From Cryptomeria japonica (Eukaryota > Streptophyta > Pinopsida > Cupressales > Cupressaceae), in the NCBI RefSeq assembly GCF_030272615.1, contig NC_081415.1:505193373-505257372 (forward strand): DNA of 64,000 nt, in the 5' to 3' direction. A model generated the notes under the pieces. That model made no database searches. It saw only the letters and a list, made by a program, of their open reading frames with translations, and had not been told where the DNA came from. Positions 47,580-60,283 of this stretch are shown here, piece by piece; position 1 is the stretch's first letter; the number at the start of each line of letters is the position of its first letter. Both the position numbers and the translations under genes were made by a program.

Positions 47580-49550
47580 TGAAGCGAGGTATGATGACGC
47601 ATTGATTCAAAGAATAATCTCATTTTGATTATTGTGTTGGTTTCATCGGATGTCCAAGACATTGATTGATAAATTGCGGTACGATGATGCTCCATTGCGA
47701 GATCAATTGAGATAATTGACCTTTGGAATGTTTGGATCATTGCAAAATTGATTTCCCGATTAGTAATGATTTGATGTCTGCAACATTGATTGATGAAAGT
47801 GTGAGTTCTTTGATAATTATGATGTGATTTTGGATGTGATGATTGATAAAGTTTGATTGAATTTGATAAGATTGATTAGATTGATAAGATCGAGATCTAG
47901 TCTAGTTTCAGGAATGAGACCTCCTGTATAATACTAAGATGATCATAGCGTCTAGTTTCAGGAATGATATATCTTGTATAAGACTTGATCAAAACATTTG
48001 GTTCTAGGAAAGGTACATCTTGTATAAGACATGATAGAATGGATCAGATGTGATGGATTGATAAAATTAATTGGATAAAGAACTGGCATTTTGTTGATAT
48101 CAGGTTGCAGGAAGATTCGGATATGTGGATGTTGGTACATTTAAGGGAGTAGCATAAGATTCATGTTGGGCCGACAATATCTAGAGAGAGATGAGTCATC
48201 GATCTGATTGTGTATACCTATGATGATACATTGATGATTCCCATTATAGATTTGGCTTTGGATAAGATGATCTTGTGTGATCCTATACAAGAATGAAATG
48301 CAATCTAATTGCAAATGCAAATGAAATGCAAAGCTACAACCGGACCAGTCACTGGGTTATTGTGTTTTGTCATCATTGAGATTTTTAAAATGTGGGAAGT
48401 GAGTGTAAACATCGATGGTATAATTGAACCATGATGACCTGAGCATGACTTTCCTGGAGTTTGATATTGCAAGTTAGCATAAGAATCAAGGTATAATTAA
48501 ACCAAGATGACCTGAGTGTTACTTGCGTAAAACAGACAGTATTAACCATTTCTATATGCAAATCAAAAATGTCTTCGATGATACTCGGATGATCATGTCC
48601 TAAGATAAATTTGCACATATTAATGATTGATTTATAGACAATAGACAATAAAAATATCATGTTCCTTCCTTGTTCCTCTAGTTAAAGACATCCTGGAGTC
48701 ACTTAGAAATCATGATAGCAAAAAATCAAGATACAAAAGTTGAACCAAAGTGTTAAAAGCATTATCCAAAAGATATCATCCATTGAAAAGTGTGTGATGT
48801 GATTAGACTGACATGTGATAGGTGGATGGGTGACAAAGTAATCTTGTGTTCAAGATTGGATGTGTCTCAGTTTTTGCTTGACAAGAGTCTAACTATTGTT
48901 CTACCAGTTTTATTAAGCTCAAAACGATCAAAAATTTTCCTCCCAGCTAGGTGCAGGATTTTGCCCCAAGCCTAGAAACAAATTCATTATCATACACCCA
49001 GTGATCCAAACCATGGTGAGAAACTAGTTGTGATTCCTGCATATGTACAAAGGCTTATTATGGATATGAACAGTGTTGATGGAAAATAAATGCAAGTGGA
49101 AGGATGCATGAACTAATAGATGGAAGAGCTAGCTGACAGATAGTGCCTATTGCCAGGTTTTCACCATCTGTTTTTATTGCACTTTTTCTCATATCTGATT
49201 TTTTTTTTGTTTTCGTTGTTTTCGTTGTTTTTGTATTTTCTACTTTTCCACTGTTTTTGAACTTTTTTGCTTTTTCACTATTTTTTTATTTTTCTTCTTT
49301 TTTCACTGTATTTGATTTTTTCTGCTTTTTCACTGTTTTTGGATTTTTCTGCTTTTTCACTATTTTTTATTTTTCTGCTTTTTCATTGTTTTTTATTTTT
49401 CTTCTTTTTCACTGTTTTTTTTTTTTTTTGTTTTTTCAGACATAAAACTTTTTCAGATGCATGCTATTGATGGGTTCGTCGACCGTCCTGTGTTGATAGT
49501 TGATATGCTCCTGACCAAAATACTGATGTGACCACAAACGGACCCAACCA
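47580..49550 (-). other. Element D 3' untranslated region with tandem repeats
   Basis: I see no gene. It contains three imperfect copies of a 50-base unit (start points 47901, 47951, about 48000; core TCTAGTTTCAGGAATG), a pair of about 75-base repeats around GGTATAATT..ACC..GATGACCTGAG (48416 and 48490), and a T-rich tandem block at 49195-49435. Such arrays are typical of the variable region after pol in Tat elements. Confidence 0.6.
49195..49435. repeat. T-rich tandem block, units TTTTTCTGCTTTTTCACTGT
   Basis: Six or more units of about 25-30 bases, each with TTTTTC(T/C)(G/T)CTTTTTCA(C/T)T, lie in a row. Open frames across it only reflect Phe-rich low complexity. On the coding strand of element D it is a purine-rich A/G block. 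Confidence 0.7.
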
Positions 49551-49559
49551 GTTTGGTTC

Positions 49560-50530
49560 AAACTTCCCTTTCTTTTCTCAATCTGACTAGTTGTCTAGAT
49601 TTTCCTTTAGTACTAGTTCTCCAACTTTAAAGGCTCGTGGTTTGACCTTGTGATTATAACTTTGGCACATTCTTTACTGATATACCTTTAAATGATCAAA
49701 GGCATTTTGTCTTCATTCATGGATCAATTCTAACTCTTGCAATCTAGATACTCGTTGTTCTTCATCTGGGATAAGATCTTTTAATGATACTCGTAGAGAA
49801 GGTATCTCTACTTCTATTGGTTGTATTGCTTCTGATCCATAAACAAGAGAGAAAGGTGTGGTGCCTATTGGTGTATGGATACTGGTACGATAGGCCCATA
49901 AAGAAGGGGTTTAATTGAATATGCCAATTTCTGCCAGCATCATTCACTTTCTTTTTGAGGATTTTTAGAATAGTTTTGCTTGATGCTTCTACTTGAACAT
50001 TCCCTTGTGGATAGTAGGGTGTGAAGAATCTATGTTGGATCTTGAATTTCTCACATAACTCTTGTACATCTTGGTTCTTGAATGGTCACCCATTATCAGT
50101 GATAATGGTCATGGGTATGCCATAGCGACATATGATGTATTTCAAGATAAATGCAGCAATTTGTTTTCCTATAATATTGATGAGAGGTACTTCTTCAATC
50201 CATTTTGTGAAATATTTTGTAGCTATAAGGATGAATTTGTGACCATTGGATGAAGGAGGAGTTATTTTTCCTACTAGATCAAGACCCCATTGGTAGAAAG
50301 GACAAGATGTTGCCAAAGCATGGAGTTCTTGTGTTGGTGCATGAATTAAATTTCCATGGATCTGACATTGTTTGCATGTTTTAGCTATTTAAAAAGAATC
50401 TCATTCCATACTTGGCCAATAATAGCCCAAGCATATGAGTTTTTTTGAAAGGGTAAGACCACTTGAATGAGTGCCACAAATGTTGTTATGGACTTCATTT
50501 GAGGCCTTCTCAGATTCTTCTTTCTCGATA
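49560..50530 (-). pseudogene. Element D integrase (broken)
   Basis: On the minus strand the zinc finger region (HSSGLTLSKK, CKQCQIHGNLIHAP) precedes the core with FYQWGLDLVGKITPP (first Asp), ATKYFTKWIEEVPL and TIITDNG (second Asp, about 50095-50110). It continues FFTPYYPQGNVQVEASSK (Glu kept, NVQ for NGQ), NDAGRNWHIQL and a broken C-terminal part. Stops separate the finger from the core and follow TDNG. Confidence 0.8.
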
Positions 50531-50789
50531 CATCTTAAGAGAGTATCGTTCAGACCTCATTTGTAAAGGGTATCCGCGAAAAGAGTATAATGGGAAGATT
50601 AGCGGATAAAGTTTCTCTTTTGGTTTGTTGACAAGTCAGGAGGGAGGATATTATCTTTCATGTATGTATAAGTTTGGCCATAGTGAGACAAATCATGCCC
50701 AACAAGGTAACAGATAGTTTGGGAATCAGGACAATTATGTGCAGGGTAAAACAAGTCTTCCACCAGGAATTTGTAACGCTCTTGATTTT

Positions 50790-52455
50790 CCTATGTCTAC
50801 AATAAAGAAGCAAGGGTTTCCATGGCATCTACTACTTTGTTGTCATTCCTTGAAATCTACTAAAAAATAATTTCGACAAATTATTTCTTGACATCATCAA
50901 CCATCTTCTTATAAGGCATTAACTTTTCATCCTTTGTTTGATAATCATCATTGATTTGATTGATGACGAGTTGAGAGTCTCCAAAGACCTGAAGTTGTGT
51001 AATGTTACATTTTATGGCCATCTTGATACCTATGACCAAAGCTTCATATTATGTTGTATTGTTGGTGCATAGAAAGCTTAATTTGCATGCTTTGGGAATT
51101 GTATGACCTTGTGGTGTGATGAATAGAATGTCTGCTCCTGATCCATGTTGTGTATATGAACCATAAAAGTATAATTTCCATGTTTTTTGTGGTGACTGTT
51201 AGGATATCAGCATCAGGAAATTCAAAATGTAAAGGATGATCATCTAGAAGCGGTGCCTCTCCTAGTTGGTCGGCAATGACTTGCCCCTTGATAGCTTTTC
51301 TGTTGACATACTCAATATCAAACTCACTTAGGATCATGATCCATTTTTCTAATCTTCCTGTTAATGTCACCTTGCTAAGAAAATACTTCAATGGATCAAT
51401 TTTAGCAATCAACTTGATGGAATGAGATAGTAGATAGTGTCTTGATTTTTGAGAAGCAAAAACTACCGCCAAGTATGCTTTTTATGTTGGTGAATAGTTG
51501 AGCTCGTATCCCACTAATGTTCTGCTAATGTAGTAGATGGCTCGGTCTTTTCCTTCATTATCTTGTTGTGCGAGCAGACCTCCTAATGATACTTTTGTGG
51601 TTGATACATATAGTAACAACGCACTTCCTAGAATTGGTGACATTAGGATAGGTGATTGCATGAGATAGGCCTTGATCTTATTAAATGTGTCCTCACATTG
51701 ATGGTCCCACTTGAGATTAACATTTTTGTGCAATAGATGAGTAAATGGTTGGCATTTATCTGCTAGTTGAGCAACAAATCTTCTGAGTTGACTGATATTT
51801 CGAGGAGATGTCATTTCCATGATTGCTTTGACCTTATCTAGATCTAATTCGATACCCCTATCTGAAACAATGTATCCCAATAGCTATCCTGAAGTGACAC
51901 TAAAGGCACATTTCTTGGGATTGAGTCGTAGCTTATATTGTTCTAACCGGTCGAAGATCTTGTCCAGTAGTCCTATATGGTCTTCTTTGTTGTATGATTT
52001 GGCCAATATGTCATCCACATAGTCTTCCATGAATGTATGCATCATGTCATGGAATATCATTGTCATAGCTCTTTGATATGTAGCACCTGCGTTCTTTAGT
52101 CCAAAAGGCATGGTGTTCCAGCAGAAAGCACCCCATGGACATGTGAAAGTTGTCTTTTCTTGACCTTCAGGTGCTATTTTAATCTGATTTTAGCCAGACA
52201 AACCATCCATTAGAGAAAAATGGAGTGTCCAGTAGTTAAATCCATAATGATGTCAATGTTAGGCAAAGGAAAGCCATCCTTTGGACATGCATTATTAAGA
52301 TCTCTGAAGTCTTTGCATACTCTGATAATTTTATCTAGTTTGGAAATAGGAACGATGTTTGACACCCACTGAGGATATGCTATAAGTCTAATGAATCCTA
52401 CATCTAGTAATTTCTTTAGTTCTACTTTGACAAGAAGAGCGATATGAGGTTGCAT
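50790..52455 (-). pseudogene. Element D reverse transcriptase and two RNase H domains (broken)
   Basis: The RT starts near 52455 (KVELKKLLDVGFIR, CKDFRDLNNACPKDGFPLPN). After a gap and frameshift it continues MPFGLKNAGATYQRAM and the intact catalytic YVDDILAKS (about 52025-51999), then LNPKKCAFSV and LGYIVSDRGIELD. RNase H: LLLYVSTTKVSLGGLL, YYISRTLVGYELNYSP. After a stop at 51482 it continues VVFASQKSRHYLLSH. The archaeal-type RNase H is frameshifted and reads LYFYGSYTQHGSGAD-like text and VFGDSQLVINQIN (about 50970). Two RNase H domains place D in the Tat lineage. Confidence 0.83.
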
Positions 52456-52596
52456 CTACCTTAATTTTTGTTTAACTGGTTTGCCTCCTGGACTGACATT
52501 TAAGTGATGCATAATAAGATCTGGATCCAACCTTGGCATGTCTACATATGACCGGGCAAAATTGATTTCACATCCTTTGAAGAAATCCATATATTG

Positions 52597-54520
52597 CTAC
52601 CTTTCTTGCTCTGATAGAGAACTTGTGGGATGTAGAATCTTTGGTTGGTTAGTTGTCCCAATGTTAACTACCTCTGTCAGTTCGATCAAAATTGATAACC
52701 TTTCATGATAGTACTCAAGTAAAGTGTCAAATCTCCCATCTTTCGGTGCCTCAAGGAGGTTTTCACCATTATATGCATCATTTATTTTTACTTTTTCTCG
52801 GTCTAATGTTGCCAATAAATGGTTTTCAGCATTAGACCTGATATTGCTTTCTTTATTTTCATTTTTGTGACTGGGAGATTTGGCACCCACTTGACTGGAA
52901 GATGTGTTGTTGCAATTCCTGGTGAAAGTTGTTGTGGGTTTGGTTGCATTAAGATATAAGGATATGGCATGGTCATTAGTAAAGGTATCGATGGTAGTAT
53001 GTCTTTCATTTTCCCACTCAATCAGTTCAGGATGGATTAGAGGTAAGGGATCTTTAGGTTGAGATGCTTTGAGGGAATTAAGGGTCATGATAGAGCTGGC
53101 AAATTTTTTGATATGTATTTCAATGTCTAGAACGGTACTTTCATCAAAATGACCTCTTACAAGTAGCTTCTAATTGTCCTCGATTAAGTTCAAGTCAATC
53201 GAATGTGATTCTAATTCAAGTGGGCTAGTTTCTAACGTTTTCCCTACATATGCATGAACTACATCGACTCCTACATCTTCTTCAAAGCACGTTTCTTCCA
53301 CTAATTGTTCAAAATGATAGGAATCCCATTCCCATTCATTAGAATCTCTCACTTGCAGCTTGCAATCTACAGATTTGTTCATATAGCATTTGATTTGTTT
53401 CTTCTATTTTTCTTGCTATATCTTTTCTTCTCTCATATTCAACTACCTCTGGGCTGAGATTACGTTCTGTCAACCTTGCTATCAACTCTCCTTGATTTGT
53501 GCCAGCTTCGTATTTGTTTTGATTAGGAGTTAATGTTGCTTGGGAGTTGCCTTTAGTTTGTTTTTCCTATTGATTAGAAGCTTGCTTCTTTTTCCATTTC
53601 ATGTTTGCTTGTGCTTGTTGTTTGGCAAATTTTTCTTCCCTTTCAATTGTAAGTTGTTCTTGTCTGTTTTCATGTTCATCTTGTTGTCGGATAGAAGATG
53701 TGTCTTATGGTAGAGTAATTTGTCCATACCCTAAGCCTGATTTTTCTGTAGCCTACTGAGTATGAGGTTGGATAGGTTTCGAGATACCTTCTTTTATTTT
53801 TCCTATGGGATGTGTTCCAATGTATCCCATTTTTTGAAGAATGTTAAATCCTTTTCCATATTTTTCAGTGGGTATTCTAACATTGTTGATCTTCTGTTGG
53901 AATTCTTCATCCCTATATAGCCATTGTAGCACATCTTTGTCTTTTTTTTCCTCTGATAAGGTCCCAACACTAACAAATGCTCTATCAAATATTGGAAGAT
54001 GTTTCACAGCTGGTTGTTGTTTAGAGTTTGATGGTTTTCCATAGGATTTAGGAGAAAGTGGTAGTTGTGATAGTGAGTATTCTCTGTTCCCTCGATCTCT
54101 TAGTTGCATTTGTTTTTCCATAGTTAACAAAAGTGAGGCAAATTATTTTTCTTTGGATTGTGTCTTTGAAGACGATGTCTCCCTATTATGAGGAACAATG
54201 ACTTCTTGAGTTGGTTTTAGGTTACTACAGTATTGGATTGGATTTTAATCTGTAGAGATCGTGATTTCCTTCCCATTGTAGGGAAATTTTAGGCACTGAT
54301 GATATGTTGATGGAATAGCCTATATGTCATGTATCCAAGGTCTTCCCAAAAGTATGTTGTATGATAATTCCAAGTCTAGAACTTGGCATGCTATGTCTTT
54401 TAGCAAAGGTCTCACTCTGATGGGTAATATCACAATTCCCTTAGTGGAACGTTCTTCTTCATCATATGCTTTGATGGTGATCTTTTTTCTAAGGATCAAC
54501 TACATCTTCTGAATAACCTA
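52597..54520 (-). pseudogene. Element D protease C-terminal part, G-patch and linker (broken)
   Basis: After LGRPWIHDI (about 54350) the protease ends and a linker leads to an open piece (54130-53753) with the G-patch YGKGFNILQKMGYIGTHPIGK at about 53870-53800. A longer linker (53382-52597) with acidic and Ser/Thr-rich text of unknown function precedes the RT. The G-patch here aligns in kind and place with those of A and B. Confidence 0.72.
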
Positions 54521-56539
54521 GAGCACAGACAAGACTTAATGAGAAAATGTTTAAGCTAGCTCCCCCATCTATTAGGACACATTTAACTCGCATCTTATGA
54601 ATGAGGACTTTGATATGCAAGGGAGAATTATGGGGATGTTGCAAGGACATGTCGTCTTCTTCGGTGAATGATAAGAAGTGAGGGGTTGCGATATGTCCCA
54701 CCATGGTTTGGAATTGATCTATATCAAGATCCTTGGACACAGTTGTATCTACTAATAATCTTTCAAGAATTTCTTTGTGTGCAGGTGAAAGCTTTAAAAG
54801 TTCTAAGATGGATATCTGCGTGGGAGTTTTTTGTAATTGATCCACTAGACTATATTGTTTTGTAGTGGATGATGTGTTAGTTGTAGGACTTGGAAAAACA
54901 ACTTTGGCTTTGCTTCTTGTGATAGCATGAGTAGGTTCTTGATGTTGTTTTTCTTTAACCACAATCACATTTACCACATTATCATATGCATGAGCATAGT
55001 TCACCTTTGCTTTACTCTTATCATTATGTGTTGTTGATGATTCGCTCTTCTCATAGTTATGAAGTGGAGTTTTGAAAGTTGTATGAAATTTGTTTGTCAT
55101 ATGTCCATCCATGATTATCACTCTATTATCAATCAAATCTTGGATGACATGTTTCAACCGCTGACAATTATCCGTGTGGTGTCCCTTGTTTCGATGGAAA
55201 TCGCAATAATGGTTGTCATTCCACCAAGAGGGTTTCACTTGAGGTTTGAAGTTTCTTCCTTCTGGAAAAGTAATCAATTTGTTTACGAGAATCATCTTTA
55301 ATGTTGACCCAAGTGGTTCACCAATGTTTGTAAATTTCCTCCGAAAGAAATTGTTAAAAGTTGATTTTTGGTGATTGTTGTTTTGTTGAGTCGCTACTAA
55401 GTGAGTGGACAAATTGAAAATTGGTTGTTTTGGTTTTACATTGTCGTTATCTAATATTCCATCATTGACGACATTTCAATTTCTATTCCAAAATTTTGGC
55501 TTATCATTGTTCTTGTTGTTGTTATTGTTGTTAGGAGGATGAACTCCTTCTTTGTATAGCTTCAACTCACCCTTATTTACCATAGCTTCCTCTATTCTGA
55601 TTCCATTATCAATCATCTTTATAAAAATTTAATGGCCCTTCATTTTTAGATGATAACTCATTTGATCATTTAGGTTGTCAATGAATATGTCCATTTTCTT
55701 GTATTCTAGCACCGTACAAGGATATCGTGGAGCTTATCGCTTCCATCTGTGTAGAAACGTCATGAAAGGTTCTCCACTCTTTTGTTTAGCATTACATAGG
55801 TCTAGCATTGTGACCTCATGCTATATGTTATAAGAGTATTATGAAACAAATTTATCCACCAATTCTGAGAATGATTTGATTCTAGATGGAAGTTTGGAGA
55901 ATCATTCCATAGCTATTCCACTTAATCTCTTTGGAAATAATCTCATCAGGTAAGTATCCTAATGTGTAAACTCCATACTCATTGTGCAAAATTCTTGTAT
56001 ATGATCCTAGGGATCAGTGCTTCCATCATATTTATTATATCTAGGAGTTTCACAACCTATAGGAAATGGTATCATGTTTAGATTTATGTCAAATGGGTAA
56101 GGACAGATTTCTTGGAGTATCTTCTAACATTTACTCTTTGCATATCTTGAATTTGTGTTTGCAGTGTTTGTATTTGTTGTGTAAGAGCTATGATAGGATT
56201 ATCAACATGATTTATTCTTGTATAACCATGAGTTTGGGTTCTGGTATGATCTTGATCTCTTCTTGTATCATCTCAACCCTTTCTTGTGTCCTCATTAGAT
56301 TTAGCTTTGTTGAGAATTTCTATGTCATCCCTTTTGGGAACGGAAGTTTCCTCATTAGTTCTTGTGTTATCAGGTATTGATGCGTCATCCTTTTTGTGAC
56401 CGGAAATCTCTTCGTATCGTTCATTATCACTTCTCTTTTGTCCTAATTTTCTCACATCAAAATCTTGGGGGAGTGTAGCACCAACTTTTGCTAACATTAG
56501 GAAGTATTTTTCTTTTTCTCCCTCCAATATTTTCTCCAT
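54489..56539 (-). pseudogene. Element D Gag and protease active site (broken)
   Basis: The N-terminal piece (56539-56273) is charged (EEISGHKKDDAS). The Retrotrans_gag core follows at 56060-55640 (FCTMSMEFTH, MEWFSKLP, FMTFLRRWKR) with stops. An open piece of 307 codons (55412-54489) holds the Tat-type zinc motif HYCDFHRNKGHHTDNCQRLK near 55215-55155, the linker THAITRSKAKV and the protease site CVLIDGGASLNIFSLS (about 54590-54540). This is what a normal Gag-protease of the group looks like and is the contrast for A and B. Confidence 0.82.
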
Positions 56540-58720
56540 AAATTTATTGAATTTAGGATCTTATTTGATTTCTCTGGTATGTTGTTTTGTTATGTCCTCT
56601 TATTCTTGTATTTCATTTTGTTATTACATGTTCCTATAATCTTCAGTCATTTCAAATGCTTTTGTTTATGTTTCAGCAATCTTTCGTCTATGTGCTCTAG
56701 TTAAAACAGGCATACACATGTGTTGAACATTGTGCAAGTATTCGATTGTCTAAAAGGTGTTTCAATAGGTGACCAACTATTAATGTAGATATGGTAAAGT
56801 GATATGACATGAAAAAGATAATTCAAGTGTTTGAAAGTTTTCAAGTTTTTCGATCTCAGTTTTGCAATGCAATGATGATGATTTTGATAAAACCAAGTCC
56901 AATAGGAATGATATATCCTACGATGTGGGACAAGGTTATCCTGACCAAAAGTTGTAGTTTCATGATAGAGGATGATAGATACTGATGAGAAACTATGTTT
57001 TGAGTGATCAATTTATCAAAGGGGGTGATAATTCACTTTGAGATGTTTAGATCTTGAACTTGTTGAAGGTGAATACTTGAAAATCTTGAGGTGTCTAGTT
57101 CTAGAATCCAATTTGACAAAAGATAACTTGACCAAGAAAACCAAGAAGACAACCTAAGCACAAAATGACAAATATCAGGTGTTTATGCTCACTTTAAATT
57201 GACCAATCAAACATGACAAATCTAAAAAAGACATGCAGTAAGACAGCTCTAGACTGACAGAGACAAAAATTCGTACGACAATTTACACAGTCCCAGACGA
57301 AAATTTAGAAAAACCTATACGACAAATGCGTATTATCGTAGGACATTTTCCATAGAACCATACAACAACTGATAACACAAATCTTCTGCTAATTTGACTT
57401 GTACAAAAATTCCCACAAAACCAGATGATAAACTAGCTTTCTCGTACGACAAACTAGAAAGATCGTACAACTGAGGACAAAGAAGAGACAAAAAATTTAC
57501 TTGGATAGATTTTTGATCAATGAAGTTTGATGTTTTGATTCTTTTTTCTAGTTTTAGATGTCTAAGTTTCTATTTCAGGGATGAAACACAACAAACACGT
57601 GATATGATAAGTGACCTCAAGCACAACATGTGAAATCCTAAGGAAGTTGGCTGGGAGAAAACCTTTGCTTGCAAACTTAGGTACACACCCAATAACTAAT
57701 CAGAATACAGTCATTGAGTCTCATGCAATGGATTCTCAATGTCATATTATCTGACTTCAAATGCTAATGGGGTCACGATATGGCAAGTGTCTTGGGAGGG
57801 TTACTATCTCTCTTCCACAAAGATTATCCCCCTTTCGGAGGTGAATCTGGTAGCTTCTATCTTAGGGTTCATAGTAAGGATTTCTGTTTGGAATTACCCC
57901 TTATAGTCGTGCAAGCAAGATTGAGGCCTATAGCCCAACAAGGTATCAAAACAAGAAGTAGTCACGCAAGCGTGATTGAGACCGTGAGGCCCTACTAAAT
58001 GTAGAATATGAGAGATCTCAAAAGAGAAAACTCAAATAATCCCATCCTCTGATACTTTAATCTCAAGAGGCCTATTTTTTAGAGTGATTCAGAAAGCTTA
58101 GGTCTAGTTATACTCACTTGGGTCATTCTCACAGGGTGATTACTTTTTCCCACTATGACAGGCCTGCTAAAGGTATTCAAATCTCAAACATAGAAGCGCT
58201 TCAAGGGTCAGGATTTCTGATTGTCCAATTGGACAAGAGCATACTCTCCTACCTTTTAGAAAACTTTCCAAGCATAGAAAACAAGATGTTCATTAACCAT
58301 TAGCAAAATAAGTGTGCCTAGAAAACTTAAGAGTACACAAAGTCTTGTTAATTTTCCTTTAGGCAACCTGCAAAACAAATACGTTAGCAATCATGTTGTT
58401 TTAAAGAAATGAAGCTTTGGCAAGTGTAATCTTCGACAGTCGTCCTACAAAAACCAGTTAGGTTACTAGAAAACTCACAAATAGACCAAGGTTAGCATTA
58501 GTAATATCAAATTTCAGCAAGAAAAACCCTTAAAATGCAAAAAAAAAATTAAACACAGAAGAAGAAACTCGTACGAGTATTCTCACATACCCGTACGAGT
58601 GCACAAAGAAACTTGTATGGTACTGCAATGGTACTCATACAAGATTTTGGAACATGCCTGGCTAGAAACCCATGAGATTGAAGATTTGATAATGAGAGAG
58701 GCCAAGAAATTAGATTTTTT
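56540..58720 (-). other. Element D leader region
   Basis: This is a long untranslated-looking stretch between primer site and gag (about 2.2 kb). I see no protein that I can support. It carries scattered copies of the palindrome CGTACG: TTCGTACGAC (57270), CTCGTACGAC (57441), ACTCGTACGAGT (58568) and CCGTACGAGT (58591), with diverged forms between. Confidence 0.55.
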
Positions 58721-58739
58721 GGTCCCATGGTGGGTGCCA
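58721..58739 (-). promoter_or_regulatory. Element D primer binding site
   Basis: On the minus strand TGGCACCCACCATGGGACC lies three bases after the LTR end. It is close to the TGGCGCCCACCGTGGGGCC type seen in Tat elements. It fixes the 5' end of element D on the minus strand. Confidence 0.8.
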
Positions 58740-58742
58740 AAA

Positions 58743-59814
58743 TGTCGTGTGTGAAGTAGGGTACTTGCAGCTGAAACACACTCAATAGATCATTACAAGC
58801 ATGGTTAGAAAATTGAAATCAAATGAAAGATAAACCATGAAAAAATGACCTATCGCCTCCTAAGAGATGCGAGTGTGGATTTTCTCTCAAACCTGGATAA
58901 GCAATCCCAGTGACTTGACTACACCTAGACAGGGGATTTAAAATGAAATGATATGCAAGCTAGATGAGATTGATTATGCTAGATTGATCCAAGAGGCTAA
59001 TTAAGTCAATGATATGCATGATTAAGCTATGATGATGATGCAATTGAGCTAGGATATGAGATTGATTATGCTATATGATTCAACAATTATGCTAGAATAT
59101 GATCAAATTAAACTAGATCTAAGATGCAATTGCCTATAATAACAATGCCTAAATGATATGCTAGAATGGATGTGCCTATAATAACAATGCATAAAATGAT
59201 ATGAGATGGGATCCTTTTGTGCTCCAAAATGGGGGATATTTATAGGATTTCCAAGGCGAGGGGTGAGGTGGCAAGAATCAACGGTCAATATTGAGTCTAA
59301 AGATATCAAAGGTCAAATTGGAGGAGGTTGGAGAAGAGGTTGGAGGGAGGGACGCTTGTCATCTCTATGGTGACAACTATCAAGGAGCCTTTCTCATAAG
59401 AGGGCAAGTGTCCAAGGGAGGAGACATGTGGCATAAGTGTCATGTGTCTCAAAGGGAGGATATCCAACCCATAGGAGGTTAGGATAAGGAGATATGTTGC
59501 TACTTTGAATTTAAAAATTCAAATAATAGGAAAAGGCTAATTAACTTTCAAAAACTCATAAATTGATTTGTTTTAATTAATTAGGGGATTAGAAGGAATG
59601 AATTCAATGAGGGGAGTATTAATTAATTCAAATTAATTAATCAAAGGGGACTATTGAAATGAACCTATTAAATAAATACTTAGATTTATCAATAAGTAGA
59701 TGAATGGGAGAATTTAATCAAATTGCTAATGAATTCAATTAAATTGGGAAGGGGGAATAATTAAATAATTGTTTATTTAATTAATTATCTTCAAACCATT
59801 TTTAGTTGTATACA
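58743..59814 (-). repeat. D-type LTR, minus orientation, at the right inversion edge
   Basis: On the minus strand it starts TGTATACAACTAAAAATGG (59814) and ends CACACACGACA (58743), and is followed by the primer site of D. A TATA box lies at about 59247-59234. The outer flank GTTCC (59815-59819) is the complement of GGAAC at 41742-41746. I take it as the reciprocal recombinant of the LTR at 40702-41741. Confidence 0.8.
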
Positions 59815-60283
59815 GTTCCTATATGTTTTAGGAGATTTTCATGGTGGTTTTGAATACCTGTTTGTGTAGTGTTCTCTTGTGAACTCCTTGTTGAGATAGG
59901 AGTTGTTCTCTTAGGTTTGAATGTGCCAGTTGCAGTGTAAGAGCTCTTGAAGCTCACAAAGAGTGTCCATGTCATGTTCAAGCATTTGTAAACTTGTTTG
60001 GAATGTTTTGGAAATGTTTTGGTTTAGTTCTTTTAGCCTATGCAAAGATTGGGACCTTTCCTTTGCTCTTTGAATCTAAAATGCAGTTTTAGCCAAGTTG
60101 TTTATCCACTGAGTTGAAAAATCATTCTTGTGAGTTGTATTTGATGCGTAAACCATGTGTATACCCTTTCTAATGCTCATACTACCTCCTAGTCATGTCC
60201 TTGAGGTTTTTTTTGCCTCTTGAGTCAATTTGGGCAGTTACTTTACCTTCCGGATCCTTCAAACTTGAGATATTGCATACTTT

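Larger units (their letters stand above)
47546..58742 (-). mobile_element. Element D: Tat-lineage Ty3/gypsy with full gag-pol order, inverted
   Basis: On the minus strand from 58739: primer site, long leader, Gag with zinc knuckle, protease, G-patch, RT, RNase H, second RNase H, integrase, repeat-rich 3' region and purine tract. The 5' LTR is 59814-58743 and the 3' LTR is reduced to a stub. Frameshifts and stops occur throughout. It was inserted in the 3' part of element B before the inversion. Confidence 0.82.

Noticed and set aside
49143-49445. A 100-codon plus-strand frame very rich in Phe
   Set aside because: It is the translation of a T-rich tandem block in the 3' region of element D and lies antisense to that element. 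There is no domain and no conserved start.
47516-58742. Reading 44370-47518 as the 3' LTR of element D
   Set aside because: Its sequence is of the B type and the LTR next to the D primer site is of a different type, so it cannot be the partner of that LTR.
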